Part shown: positions 34,730-43,303 of the stretch, one piece after another | How the letters are laid out: each line of letters starts with the position of its first letter | Position numbering within the stretch: the stretch's first letter is position 1 | Assembly: GCA_965207275.1 (NCBI GenBank) | Contig: CBDBMH010000002.1 | Coordinates: 1,054,001 to 1,118,000, forward strand | Direction: 5' to 3' | DNA length: 64,000 bases | Source of the DNA: Bin22 sp965207275 | Lineage (GTDB): Bacteria; Chloroflexota; Dehalococcoidia; Lucifugimonadales; UBA3495 | The notes under the pieces: model-generated | Database searches by the model: none | Told to the model about the DNA's origin: nothing | What the model saw: the letters and a program-made list of their open reading frames with translations, nothing else | Translations under genes and position numbers: made by a program

Positions 34730-35866
34730 ATGGCTTCAACCAGGAAAGACCCGGTGCTGGTGGTCCTTCAGCTTTCCGGCGCCAACGACTACCTGAACAC
34801 GGTGGTGCCCTTTACCAACCCCCTGTATTGGGAGAACCGGCCCAACCTGGGGCTACCGGAGAACCAGTTGATCAAGTTCACGGACGACCTGGCTTTCCAC
34901 CCAACCATGGGGCCCGTGAAGGAGTTGTGGGACCAGGACCAGATGGCCATCATCCACGGCATCGGTTACGAAAACTCTTCCCGATCCCACTTTCGGTCCA
35001 TGGACATCTGGCACACCTGCGAGCCCGACAAGGTGGGAACCGAGGGCTGGCTGGGCCGCGTCATCCGCGACCTGGACCCCACCGGAGAGAACGTGCTGAA
35101 AGGCGTCAACTTCGGCCAGGGACTGCCCCGGGCCATGGCCCTGCGCGGGGTCCCCGTTACGTCAGTATCCGACCTGGCTTCCTATGGCGTATTGACCGAC
35201 ATTCCCGCCATTGGCGGTGGTGACGATCGGGAACAGATGCTGGAGCTCTTCTCCCGGGTTTATTCCCCGGCCATTGGCGCGGGCGCGGTGATGGACTACC
35301 TGGGTCAAACGGGCCGGGACGCTTTGAAGGGCGCCGACATCATCAAGGCAGCCCCGGAGCAATACTCGTCGACCATCGAGTATGCCGACAACCCCATTGC
35401 CAAGAGCCTGAAGAGCGTGGCGCAGGTGCATCTGGCCAACCTGGGTACACAGATCTTCTACACCCAGTACGGCAGCTTTGACACCCACTTCAACCAACTG
35501 CCCGCCCACGCCAAGCTGTGGACAGACGTTTCCGGCGCGGTAAATGACTTCTTTGCCGACCTGCGGGAACATGACGCGTCGGACAACGTGGTTATGCTGG
35601 TCTTCACCGAGTTCGGCAGGCGGGTGCAAGACAACGGCACCGGCTGCGACCACGGCCGGGGCGGCGTGGCCTTCGCCCTGGGGGATGCGGTGAACCCCGG
35701 CATGTACGGCGAGTACCCGTCCATGAAGGCGGAGGACCTGTTTGAAGGGGACCTGGTTCCCAGCTACGATTTTCGTGGCTTTTACTCTACTTTCGCCGAG
35801 CGCTGGCTGGGCCTGGACGCCAAGCCCATCGTCGGCGGCGAGTACGAGCAGCTGGATTTCCTTTAA
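34730..35866 (+). CDS. DUF1501 family protein without Tat signal
   Basis: 378 residues. The DUF1501 core is clear: PVLVVLQLSGANDYLNTVVPF near 8-28, SRSHFRSMDIWHT near 84-96, YGSFDTHFNQ near 247-256 and VFTEFGRRVQDNGTGCDHGRGG near 290-311, with alkaline-phosphatase-like Asp and His residues. Most relatives carry a twin-arginine signal. This one starts directly with the catalytic domain, so export by Tat is not apparent. It pairs with the DUF1800 gene, 153 bases upstream. Confidence 0.9.
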   Translation: MASTRKDPVLVVLQLSGANDYLNTVVPFTNPLYWENRPNLGLPENQLIKFTDDLAFHPTMGPVKELWDQDQMAIIHGIGYENSSRSHFRSMDIWHTCEPDKVGTEGWLGRVIRDLDPTGENVLKGVNFGQGLPRAMALRGVPVTSVSDLASYGVLTDIPAIGGGDDREQMLELFSRVYSPAIGAGAVMDYLGQTGRDALKGADIIKAAPEQYSSTIEYADNPIAKSLKSVAQVHLANLGTQIFYTQYGSFDTHFNQLPAHAKLWTDVSGAVNDFFADLREHDASDNVVMLVFTEFGRRVQDNGTGCDHGRGGVAFALGDAVNPGMYGEYPSMKAEDLFEGDLVPSYDFRGFYSTFAERWLGLDAKPIVGGEYEQLDFL

Positions 35867-35894
35867 GCCGCTGGGAAAAAGGCAAGTCCAAGAA

Positions 35895-35925
35895 TGTAGG
35901 GGCGGGTCTGAAACCCGCCCCTACA
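35895..35925. repeat. Perfect 13-bp palindromic repeat
   Basis: TGTAGGGGCGGGT (35895-35907) pairs perfectly with ACCCGCCCCTACA (35913-35925) around CTGAA. No T-run follows. Such GTAGGGGCGGGT palindromes are common intergenic elements. It could still end the DUF1501 transcript. Confidence 0.65.
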
Positions 35926-35983
35926 GGGATAGCAGGGCCAGGATATCCTGGCAATTTGCGTCGACAATATCGAGGAGATAGAA

Positions 35984-36982
35984 ATGCTTACCACTGTGGC
36001 AGCCGGGAGGGTCTTCGATTACAGCCACTGCATTGGAATGTATTCCACTTCCGGCATCGGGTTCCTGGTGCCCATGGACTTTGCCCTGGGCAGCGACAAC
36101 ACCGTCTACGTACTGAACCGGGGCGTGGACGAAATAACCCTGCGTATCAGCAAGTGCACCCTGAACCACGAGTTCATTACGGACATTGGACGCTTCGGCA
36201 TGGGCGACGGCCAATTCGTCTGGCCCATGGGCATTGCGCTGGATACCAACGAGAATATCTACGTATCCGACGAGAACACCAACAAGATCACCGTCATGGA
36301 CGAGGATGGGGAGTTCCTGGCGAAGTGGGGCGAGGCCGGATCCGGGGAAGGCCAGTTGCGCGGCCCTGCCGGCATTGCCATCGACGGAGAAGGCAACCTG
36401 CTGGTGGTGGACAGCCAGAACAACCGGGTCCAGAAGTTCACCAGTGGCGGCCAATACCTGGCGGGCTGGGGCAGCGAAGGCAGTGGCCCGGGCCAGTTCA
36501 ACAAGCCCTGGGGCCTGTGCCTGGACGCGGAAGGCTGCGTTTACGTGGCGGACTGGAAGAACGACCGCGTTCAGAAGTTCTCTGCCGACGGTCAGTTCCT
36601 TACTGAGTTCAAGGAGACTCCTGGGGGTGTGGGAGGCTTGCGCCGTCCTACCGGCGTTTCGGTAGACTCGGACGGCGACGTTTACGTAGCCGACTGGGGC
36701 AACCACCAGGTGAAGATTTACGAACCCGATGGCAAGTTCATTGCCGCCCTGGTGGGGGACGCGGAAACCCCCTCGCCCTGGGTGCAGGACTACATCGACG
36801 CCAACCCGGACGTGGCCAAGGCCCGTCGCCGGACCAACATGGAAGTGGAATGGCGATTCAATCGGCCCACAGCCGTCAGGTTGGATGCCGAGGACCGTCT
36901 ATACGTGGCAGAATCGGTGCGCCACCGCATCCAGGTCTACACCAAGGAGCGGGACTACGCGGAGGCCGCAATAAACCTGTAG
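35984..36982 (+). CDS. NHL-repeat beta-propeller protein
   Basis: 332 residues with at least five NHL-type blades. Each has the pattern G-x-F-x-x-P-x-G-(I/L)-x-(L/I)-D followed by (V/L)-(Y/V)-V-(A/S)-D-x-x-N-x-(R/K)-(V/I)-x-x-(F/M), for example at about 76-105, 123-152, 170-199 and 220-248. No signal peptide or anchor is visible. It probably serves as a binding scaffold. It follows the DUF1800/DUF1501 pair in the same direction and ends at a strong terminator, so the three may belong together. Confidence 0.88.
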   Translation: MLTTVAAGRVFDYSHCIGMYSTSGIGFLVPMDFALGSDNTVYVLNRGVDEITLRISKCTLNHEFITDIGRFGMGDGQFVWPMGIALDTNENIYVSDENTNKITVMDEDGEFLAKWGEAGSGEGQLRGPAGIAIDGEGNLLVVDSQNNRVQKFTSGGQYLAGWGSEGSGPGQFNKPWGLCLDAEGCVYVADWKNDRVQKFSADGQFLTEFKETPGGVGGLRRPTGVSVDSDGDVYVADWGNHQVKIYEPDGKFIAALVGDAETPSPWVQDYIDANPDVAKARRRTNMEVEWRFNRPTAVRLDAEDRLYVAESVRHRIQVYTKERDYAEAAINL

Positions 36983-37009
36983 GTGAAAGCAGGGCTAACA
37001 GCAATTTGA

Positions 37010-37045
37010 AAAGGGGCAGGTTGCGGCCTGCCCCTTTCTCTATTC
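37010..37045 (+). terminator. Rho-independent terminator after the NHL gene
   Basis: AAAGGGGCAGG (37010-37020) pairs perfectly with CCTGCCCCTTT (37027-37037) around TTGCGG, followed by CTCTATTC. Confidence 0.85.
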
Positions 37046-37067
37046 AGCTGCGGCGCCTTGTGTCCAT

Positions 37068-37295
37068 TCAGCTGGGTCTGCCATTGGATCTGCCGCCCGC
37101 AAGTCGCCCGCCGGCAAAGCCCAACAGGGCGCCCACTGATGCCTTGGTCATCCAATCCGCGATGTTTATGAGACTGTCCTGGGCCGGGGTCATCTCTTCC
37201 GCTGAAACGGGAGCCAGCCAAATCAGAAGAGAGACACCCAAGACAGCTAACCCAAATAAGAGACCTAAAACCGAAAAAGTGGAAAGGCGCGACAT
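37068..37295 (-). CDS. Small membrane protein of unknown function
   Basis: 75 residues. A hydrophobic segment at about 7-29 (FSVLGLLFGLAVLGVSLLIWL) ends in APVSAEE, so it could be a signal peptide or an anchor. A second Gly/Ala-rich segment (ASVGALLGFAGGRLAGG) lies near the C-terminus. It follows the 38-residue gene by 53 bases on the same strand and is probably co-transcribed with it. No family is recognised. Confidence 0.55.
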   Translation of the reverse strand: MSRLSTFSVLGLLFGLAVLGVSLLIWLAPVSAEEMTPAQDSLINIADWMTKASVGALLGFAGGRLAGGRSNGRPS

Positions 37296-37348
37296 TCAGC
37301 TCGATTCCCTTGCATAATTTCCATTGCCTGCAAATTGCCGCACTAAGC

Positions 37349-37465
37349 CTATTCCTTCTTGGAGCGTGGCCACAAAGAGTAAAACAGGGCTCCGGTGCTG
37401 ACAAACACTATGAGGAGGCCGACTACCAGCAAAATAGGGCCAAGAATATTGGCTGTCGTTTCCAT
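37349..37465 (-). CDS. 38-residue single-helix membrane protein
   Basis: The peptide is METTANILGP followed by a hydrophobic helix (ILLVVGLLIVFVSTGALFYSLW) and a basic tail PRSKKE. A perfect AGGAGG lies 10 bases upstream of the ATG, and an extended -10 promoter lies about 27 bases further up. The positive-inside rule places the C-terminus in the cytoplasm. Similar size and layout are seen in small subunits of respiratory complexes, but no family is recognised. Confidence 0.65.
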   Translation of the reverse strand: METTANILGPILLVVGLLIVFVSTGALFYSLWPRSKKE

Positions 37466-37498
37466 CGGATTTCACCTCCTGTTTCAAGGTGTTTACAC

Positions 37499-37507
37499 AT
37501 TCTAGCA
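37499..37507 (-). promoter_or_regulatory. Extended -10 promoter of the small-membrane-protein pair
   Basis: On the minus strand TGC directly precedes TAGAAT (37504-37499). The -35 position is weak (GGGTCA). Transcription would begin near 37492, 27 bases before the 38-residue ORF. Confidence 0.5.
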
Positions 37508-37533
37508 TGACTTATGGTTGGTGACCCTAGCCG

Positions 37534-39498
37534 CTATCCCCCTATTGTCTCCGCCAGCCCAGGCACATGCGCCGCGCCCTCGGGTACGGTGATAGATGCT
37601 CCTTGCAGGGCGTCGCCGATGGGTTCGCAGCGGCCTCCTAGGCACTGGGCCAGAAATGCCTCTGCCACGGCGAAGAAGGACAGATTATTCTCGGGGCGGA
37701 CGAATCCGTGCCCTTCGTCCGGGTAGAGGACGTAGGTTACGGGGATTCCCTTATCCTGCATTGCTTTAACGATCTGGTCCGACTCCGCCTGCTTTACCCG
37801 AGGGTCGTTGGTTCCCTGTCCGATTAGCAGCGGTTTCCGGATGTTATCAACGAAAGACAGGGGAGACCGCTGCAACAGGAACTCCCGGCCCTCCACGGTG
37901 CGATAGTCACCCACACGAGTGGTGAACAGTTGAATCATCGGCTGCCAATAGGGCGGTACTGTCTCCATCAGGGTGATAAGGTTAGACGGGCCGACTATAT
38001 CAACGCCGCAGGCGAAAACCTCCGGCGTGAAGGTCATGCCCACCAGGGTGGCATAGCCGCCGTAGCTGCCACCCATGATGGCAACCCGTTCCGGGTCGGC
38101 TATTCCCCGATGGATGGCCCATTGGACGGCGTCGACCAGGTCGTCGTGCATCTTGCCGCCCCATTCCAGGTTGCCCGCATTGACGAAGTTCTTGCCAAAG
38201 CCCGTGGAACCACGAAAGTTGACGCTGAGTACAGCGTAGCCCCGATTGGCCAGCAACTGGTAAACGGGGTTGTAGCCCCACGCGTCCCGTGCCCAGGGGC
38301 CGCCATGCACCAGCAGCGCCATAGGAAGGGGACTCGCCACACTGCCGGCCTGATTCGGGTCGGCCTCCACCGGCAGGGAATAGTAACAGACCAGGTCCAG
38401 CCCGTCCCGCGCCGGAATCACCACGGGATGGACTTTGGCCAGGGGCAAGTCCTCCAGGGCAGCCCGGTTGGTGAAGAGGAACTGGGCGTCCCTGCTATTT
38501 CGCAGATAGCGGTAATAGCTCACCGGTCCATCGTCCCGCAGATAGGCCACGATCCAGCAGCCATCGTCCAGAGTGCGGCTGACAATCTCGATGTCTCCCG
38601 CCGATACTCCAGAGAGGAACTCCAGGTCGCGGTCCACGGCGTCGTCCATAACCTGCCAGGACTTGCGGTCATAATTGAAGGCAACGGCCTGGAGTGTCCT
38701 TTCCGTGGGATGCAGAACTGTATCGGCCACGTCGGCCCGGTCGTCTGAGGCGAGAACGGTTATCTCGCCGCTTTGCAGGTCAACTGAGGTGAGGGCGGCC
38801 GTATCTCGGCCTCTGCTGTCGGTGAAATAAAGCGCCCGCCCCGCGTCGGCAAATTCGATTGGGCCGGTGGTAACGGAGTCTTCCTGGTCTACGGTGAAGG
38901 CCGGTTCCCATCCGCCTTCCTGTGTTACGCGCATGAACTCAGTGCCGCCATCCTCATTCGAGCGGGCGGCAAAGCGTACTCTGAAGTCATCATCGGTAAC
39001 GAAAAAGGCGAACTCGTCGTTCTGGAGGACCAGTTCCCGTTCCCCGGTGTTCAGGTCAATGAGATAGAGGTCATGGTACTGGGCTTCGCGATCATTCAGA
39101 CCTACCTGGATGTGGTTGGGATGCTTGTGGCTGTCCCGCTGGATCTGAGCCTGAACGTTCTCCATCGGCGTAAGGTCAAGGATGTCACCCGTTTCAAGGT
39201 CCACCATGTAAAGGCGCCAGTTCTCGTCACCGCCCTGGTCCTGCAGGTAAATGATGCGGTTGGGGCTGTAGGTCCAACCGTACCGGCGAATGCCCCGTCC
39301 CGTGTCCCGGGTGACGGGGCGAGCTGACGAAGGGTCGTTGGCCGGAGCGACCCAAACATTAAGGACGCCGTCCACCGGAGCCAGAAAACTGATGTGGGTA
39401 CCGTCGGGACTGACCTGCGGGGACGCCTTGTCAGGGTTACCGAAGAAAAGTCTGCGCGGTATCAGGGGCTGGACTTCACTGGAGATTTGCTGAGGCAT
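37534..39498 (-). CDS. S9 family prolyl-oligopeptidase-type serine peptidase
   Basis: 654 residues from the ATG at 39498, ten bases after AGGAGG; the ATG at 39507 is too close to it. Residues about 25-390 form a WD/TolB-like beta-propeller. The C-terminal alpha/beta hydrolase has LLVHGGPWARD, nucleophile Ser in MGGSYGGYATL, Asp in GQGTNDPRV and His in PDEGHGF. No signal peptide is present, so it is cytoplasmic. It would cleave short peptides taken up by the cell, in line with the peptide-transport ATPases nearby. Confidence 0.92.
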   Translation of the reverse strand: MPQQISSEVQPLIPRRLFFGNPDKASPQVSPDGTHISFLAPVDGVLNVWVAPANDPSSARPVTRDTGRGIRRYGWTYSPNRIIYLQDQGGDENWRLYMVDLETGDILDLTPMENVQAQIQRDSHKHPNHIQVGLNDREAQYHDLYLIDLNTGERELVLQNDEFAFFVTDDDFRVRFAARSNEDGGTEFMRVTQEGGWEPAFTVDQEDSVTTGPIEFADAGRALYFTDSRGRDTAALTSVDLQSGEITVLASDDRADVADTVLHPTERTLQAVAFNYDRKSWQVMDDAVDRDLEFLSGVSAGDIEIVSRTLDDGCWIVAYLRDDGPVSYYRYLRNSRDAQFLFTNRAALEDLPLAKVHPVVIPARDGLDLVCYYSLPVEADPNQAGSVASPLPMALLVHGGPWARDAWGYNPVYQLLANRGYAVLSVNFRGSTGFGKNFVNAGNLEWGGKMHDDLVDAVQWAIHRGIADPERVAIMGGSYGGYATLVGMTFTPEVFACGVDIVGPSNLITLMETVPPYWQPMIQLFTTRVGDYRTVEGREFLLQRSPLSFVDNIRKPLLIGQGTNDPRVKQAESDQIVKAMQDKGIPVTYVLYPDEGHGFVRPENNLSFFAVAEAFLAQCLGGRCEPIGDALQGASITVPEGAAHVPGLAETIGG

Positions 39499-39602
39499 TG
39501 GGGTCATTCCTCCTGAGCTTCGTATATCAAAAGAAAGAAAGCCGCTCAACGGCTCATGTTGAAAGCGGCCAATGGGTATCCCTGCGGTGGGGTTACCCTC
39601 GG

Positions 39603-40373
39603 TTACTGCGACTGCGCCCCACCCACTGGAATATCCGACACGTCGACGCCCGCCTCCGCCAGCAGATTCCTGATGTGGAGCTCGGTTTCTACGTAGGCGC
39701 CCTCGCCGATGTGGTCGAAGCGGATGATACCGTCCTGGTCGATCAGGTACTTGCGGGGCCAGTAGCGGTTATTGTAGGCGCGCCACGTCCTGAAGTCGTT
39801 GTCCATGGCTACAGGCCAATGGACCTCCAGCCGGGGAAGGGCCTCGCGGACGTTTTCCTCAAGCTTCTCGAACTCGAACTCGGGCGAGTGCACGCCCACC
39901 ACCAGCAGACCGCGGTCGGTGTACTTGTTGTACCAGTCCCTTACAAACGGCAGGGTGCGCTTGCAGTTAATTCAAGAATAGGTCCAGAAGTCGATGAGCA
40001 CCACTTTGCCCCGCTGCTCCTCCATTTTGAGGGGTTCGCTGTTCAGCCATTGCACGATACCGCGGAAGTCGGGGGCCTCAGTATCGCCGGCGGGTGTTGT
40101 GACGAAAGGTGTGGGAGATGGCGCGGCTGTAGCTGTTGGGCGGGGCTGCACCCGTTCGGGACCGGTAACTTCGGCAGATACGATGCTCTCGGTAGGGGCG
40201 GAAGGAGCAGATACAATCCACAACAGCCCAACCAGGGCTAATACTACGGCGGCCGCAGCCGTCAGCGGAAGCCAGCGCAGGACATGGGATGAAGCATCCG
40301 GTTTCACTGTAGATGATTTCCTTGCGTAGTCAGCTGATTTCGAATACGCAGAGAAGGGACGGCTGGATTCCAA
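39603..40373 (-). CDS. Candidate selenoprotein: membrane-anchored thioredoxin with UxxC motif (in-frame UGA)
   Basis: One frame runs from 40373 to a TAA at 39605-39603, interrupted only by a UGA at 39974-39972. Around it the protein reads LIDFWTYS-U-INCKRTLPF, while the paralog at 25961 reads LVDFWTYTCVNCLRTVPQL, so UGA replaces the first Cys of CxxC. Similarity resumes at once and continues for 120 residues (VGVHSPEFEFE, WPVAMDNDFRTW, RKYLIDQDG). Hairpins suitable for a bacterial SECIS lie within 35 bases after the UGA. A membrane helix near LTAAAAVVLALVGLLWIV anchors it. The true start is uncertain: the ATG at 40373 overlaps a hairpin, and a GTG at 40307 would give 234 residues. A nonsense mutation or sequencing error is the alternative. 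Confidence 0.75.
39938..39974 (-). promoter_or_regulatory. UGA codon with candidate bacterial SECIS hairpin
   Basis: UGA is at 39974-39972. Two mutually exclusive hairpins follow. One pairs TGCAAGCG (39965-39958) with CGTTTGTA (39949-39942), giving 8 bp with two G-U pairs and an 8-base loop. The other pairs CCCT (39955-39952) with AGGG (39941-39938) with a 10-base loop beginning with G, 20 bases after the UGA. That loop distance and leading G fit the published bacterial SECIS pattern. Pairing was done by eye. Confidence 0.5.
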
Positions 40374-40388
40374 CGGGCCGTCCCTTCT
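40352..40388. terminator. Terminator-like hairpin between the LLM gene and the UGA-containing gene
   Basis: AGAAGGGACGGC (40352-40363) pairs perfectly with GCCGTCCCTTCT (40377-40388). It lies 39 bases after the LLM stop on the minus strand and can end that transcript. It overlaps the most upstream possible start of the thioredoxin gene. Confidence 0.65.
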
Positions 40389-40426
40389 TTAAGTCCGTTA
40401 ACGGGCGCAACTGCCGCCGGCCGCCA

Positions 40427-41620
40427 CTAATTGTCGGCTGGAACCGGTTCCGCCAGCCTGCTGGTGAAAGCGGGCATTACGTCCCGGGCCAGCCATTCCA
40501 GCTGTTCCAGGATTACTTTCTCCGGCGTGCCAACGGGGTGGCTCATACCCACCCGCTCCAGGCCGGGGTACTGTTCTTCCAGTTCCTTAAGCTGCTCGAC
40601 AATCAGTTCCGGGGGGCCGCACAGGAAGCCCTGCCGCTCGACGGCCCGTTCGATGGTGGGCAGACCGGCAGTGGGGGCGCGACGCGGGTCGCCCATGGCT
40701 TCGATCTGTTCGTCGCTCAGGGAACGGACCAGGCGCAGGGGGCCGAACATCTTGAGGTTTTCTTCGTAGTAACTGGCCGCTTCGCGGATGGCCTCTTCCT
40801 GGGTGTCGGCCAGGAAGAAGTGGAAGCCGATGGCCAGGTCTTCACCCAGCTGGACATCTTTACGGCCGGCCCGCACCAGCGCATCCCGGTAGGCGGCAAT
40901 CACGTCGTAGATGGCTCCGCCCTCGGACACGCCGCCGCCGATCATTCCCTTGATGCCGTGCCTGGCCATGAAGTCCAGGGCGCGGGGGGTGGCGCTCTGG
41001 ATGGGTTGCCAGGTCTCCACCGGTAGGGTCAGCGGGCGCGGCACCAGGGTGATTTCCTCCAGTTCGTAGCCCCGGTAGGGGACGCGCGGCGGAATGGTGT
41101 AATACTTGCCCTGGTGGGAGAAGGACCGTTCGTTGAAGGACTTGAGGATGATTTCAACCTGCTCCTCGAACAGGTCCCGATTGGCCGGCTGGTCCAGAAG
41201 GGGCGCCCCAAAGGTCTCAACCTCCCGGGTATGGTAACCCCGTCCGACACCGAAGATTACCCGGCCCTTGGTCAGGATGTCTGCGGTGGCGAAGTCCTCG
41301 GCCATGCGCAGGGGATTCCACATGGGGGCGATGTTGAAGCCGCACCCGAATTTCAGGTTCTTGGTCAGGTGGGCCAGGTGTACGTTAAGCATCAAGAGGT
41401 TGGGGATGCACTCGTAGCCTTCGGGCTGGAAATGGTGCTCCGCCATCCACATGGTGTCATAGCCCAGGCGGTCCATGGTCTGGGCAATGGCAGTGGCCTT
41501 GTCGAAGACGGTCGCTAGGTATTCGTCGGAGAAAGACCGGTCATTCACGGCGGTGCCACCGTAACCGACGTCTTCCATATCCACGTGGCCGGCGAACAGG
41601 CTGTCAAACTTGGAAATCAT
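40427..41620 (-). CDS. LLM-class flavin-dependent oxidoreductase
   Basis: 397 residues. The luciferase-like fold is shown by DRLGYDTMWMAEHHFQPEGY near 51-70, FGCGFNIAPMWNPLRMAEDFATADILTKGRVIFGVGRGYH near 91-130, and a C-terminal GPPELIVEQLKEL helix. The enzyme would use reduced FMN or F420 on an unknown organic substrate. It has AGGAGG before the ATG, its own promoter and a terminator-like hairpin after it, so it is a single-gene unit. Confidence 0.9.
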   Translation of the reverse strand: MISKFDSLFAGHVDMEDVGYGGTAVNDRSFSDEYLATVFDKATAIAQTMDRLGYDTMWMAEHHFQPEGYECIPNLLMLNVHLAHLTKNLKFGCGFNIAPMWNPLRMAEDFATADILTKGRVIFGVGRGYHTREVETFGAPLLDQPANRDLFEEQVEIILKSFNERSFSHQGKYYTIPPRVPYRGYELEEITLVPRPLTLPVETWQPIQSATPRALDFMARHGIKGMIGGGVSEGGAIYDVIAAYRDALVRAGRKDVQLGEDLAIGFHFFLADTQEEAIREAASYYEENLKMFGPLRLVRSLSDEQIEAMGDPRRAPTAGLPTIERAVERQGFLCGPPELIVEQLKELEEQYPGLERVGMSHPVGTPEKVILEQLEWLARDVMPAFTSRLAEPVPADN

Positions 41621-41651
41621 GGCGCGCCTCCTGTTGGACTGCGTTAGCGGG

Positions 41652-41680
41652 ATTATAGTTTATATGGGGGGATAGGGGAA
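41652..41680 (-). promoter_or_regulatory. Promoter of the LLM oxidoreductase gene
   Basis: On the minus strand a perfect TATAAT (41657-41652) with a partial -35 TTCCCC (41680-41675) and a 17-base spacer. AGGAGG and the ATG follow. Confidence 0.5.
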
Positions 41681-41691
41681 GGCGAGGAGAC

Positions 41692-42951
41692 CTAAAGCCG
41701 ACGCAGCCGCGGCATCAGCGCGCCCATGGTCACCGCCAGGACTATCAATGCCACCCCGTTGACCAGGAGGGCGGTCTTGGAACTGGTCTCTCCGGCCAGG
41801 AAGCCGACCTCGAGCTGACCCAGGGGAGCCATACCGATGCCGAATATCCAGGAGCCCATGGCGCGGCCGCGCTGCTCATTGGAAACGCTGAGTTGCAGCA
41901 GCGTGTGGTGCAGGATGTCGGTGGCCGATGCCAGCAGGTTGATGAACATTACGCAGGCCACCGCAACCCAGAAGTAGGGGGCCTGGCCCAGCAAGATCTC
42001 CCCGACCCCGAACATCCCAATGATGCACAGAAGCAAGACTCCCTTCCGCCGCACCCTCTCCATGGCAGCTACGGTAAACACGCCAATGGCGCTGCCCAGG
42101 AACCGGAACGCCGTCAGCAGTCCCAGTCCGAAGGCGTCAACGCCCAGCACTTCCCTGGCCAGGATGGGCAGCATGACCTGGTGGGAGAAGCCCAGAACCT
42201 CCGCTCCGGCGGTAGAGATTATGAGGCTGAGCATGCCCCGGTTGTTTTTCAGGGCGCGGAAGTAGTTAAGCAGGTTTTCCAGGATGGGTTCCCGGACCTC
42301 GGGCGCTGCCCCGCCCGGGTGGCGAAGCCAGCGCATTATGACAACCCCGGCGCCGTAGGTAAGGCCCATGAACAGGAAGGCTGCTGCCGGACCCTGCCAA
42401 GCAATCAAAGCGCCGGTAACCAGGGAGCCGATTATCCCGCCAGTCCACTGGGCCAGAGATACCAGCGCTATGCCGTTGATGGCGCGGTGTCCGCCGACTA
42501 TATCGTAGACGTACACCTGGCGGGAGGTCATGTAGAAAGCCTGGGCTGCCCCCAGCAGGAAGGTCATCAGCATCAGGAGCCAGATGGACAACAGGCCCGA
42601 GAAAAGTAGCCACGACGCCAGGAGAGAGAGGGAAAGCATCGCCAGGCAGGCAATGCGCATAATGGCCCTGCGGTCGAAGCGGTCAGTAACTGAGCCTGCC
42701 ACCAGCCCCACTATCAGGTTGGGTGCCGAGCGGGCGGCAAAGATGGCGCCCACCATGCCGGCGTTGCCCGTCATATCGAATACCAGCCATCCCAGCAGGA
42801 CTTGCTGCATGCCCCAGCCCAGCTGGTTGGACACCGTGGAAAGCCACAGAATGCGGAAGTCAACGTAGCGGAGGGCAACGGCCATCCTCACCATTGGAGA
42901 ACGCAGCCTTCGGCGTCGGCGGCGACTGTCAGACAGGGGCAAGTTGGCCAA
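41692..42951 (-). CDS. MFS transporter (MFS_3/EntS-like)
   Basis: 419 residues with about 11-12 hydrophobic helices, starting near residue 32 after a basic N-terminal tail (RRRRRRLR). The MFS loop motif appears as GSVTDRFDRRAIMRI near 87-101. The arrangement NQLGWGMQQVLLGWLVFDMTGNAGMVG is typical of the MFS_3 branch, which includes enterobactin and drug exporters. The substrate is unknown. It lies 71 bases upstream of the LLM gene on the same strand, but that gene has its own promoter. Confidence 0.88.
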   Translation of the reverse strand: MANLPLSDSRRRRRRLRSPMVRMAVALRYVDFRILWLSTVSNQLGWGMQQVLLGWLVFDMTGNAGMVGAIFAARSAPNLIVGLVAGSVTDRFDRRAIMRIACLAMLSLSLLASWLLFSGLLSIWLLMLMTFLLGAAQAFYMTSRQVYVYDIVGGHRAINGIALVSLAQWTGGIIGSLVTGALIAWQGPAAAFLFMGLTYGAGVVIMRWLRHPGGAAPEVREPILENLLNYFRALKNNRGMLSLIISTAGAEVLGFSHQVMLPILAREVLGVDAFGLGLLTAFRFLGSAIGVFTVAAMERVRRKGVLLLCIIGMFGVGEILLGQAPYFWVAVACVMFINLLASATDILHHTLLQLSVSNEQRGRAMGSWIFGIGMAPLGQLEVGFLAGETSSKTALLVNGVALIVLAVTMGALMPRLRRL

Positions 42952-43303
42952 CAGGGAACGATCCTTTCGGGTGATCAGGTGAGGTCGGCAAGCGGGTTGG
43001 GACGGGAAAGAGAATACGCCCGGAAACCGGGCAGGGCAAGCTGGGCAATCGGCTACTCACGCCAACAGCGATTGCGCAGGCGGAATAGCGTCGAGTGGGC
43101 GCTGCCGGTAAAGCGAAGAAGGAGGCCAGTGAACCAGGCGTTCAGTGCGGGTAAGGAATAGATAGTGACGTAGACGTGGGGAAGACCGACAAGAGAAATC
43201 CAGAAGGCGATACGTTCAGTGCACGGCCGATTTAACGTGACAAAGCCTGGGGGCAGGAGTTGGGAGGCAGCGGCAGACACCAGCCTGGGCAAGTCACTCA
43301 GCT

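Noticed and set aside
39603..40373. Reading the UGA-containing thioredoxin gene as two separate genes or a decayed pseudogene
   Set aside because: The frame resumes at the next codon with high similarity to the paralog, no other stop or frameshift exists, and the UGA replaces a catalytic Cys exactly. A simple point mutation is still possible and is noted in the feature.
43053..43292. 79-residue minus-strand ORF in the 741-base gap
   Set aside because: No Shine-Dalgarno and no recognisable features; composition alone does not support it.
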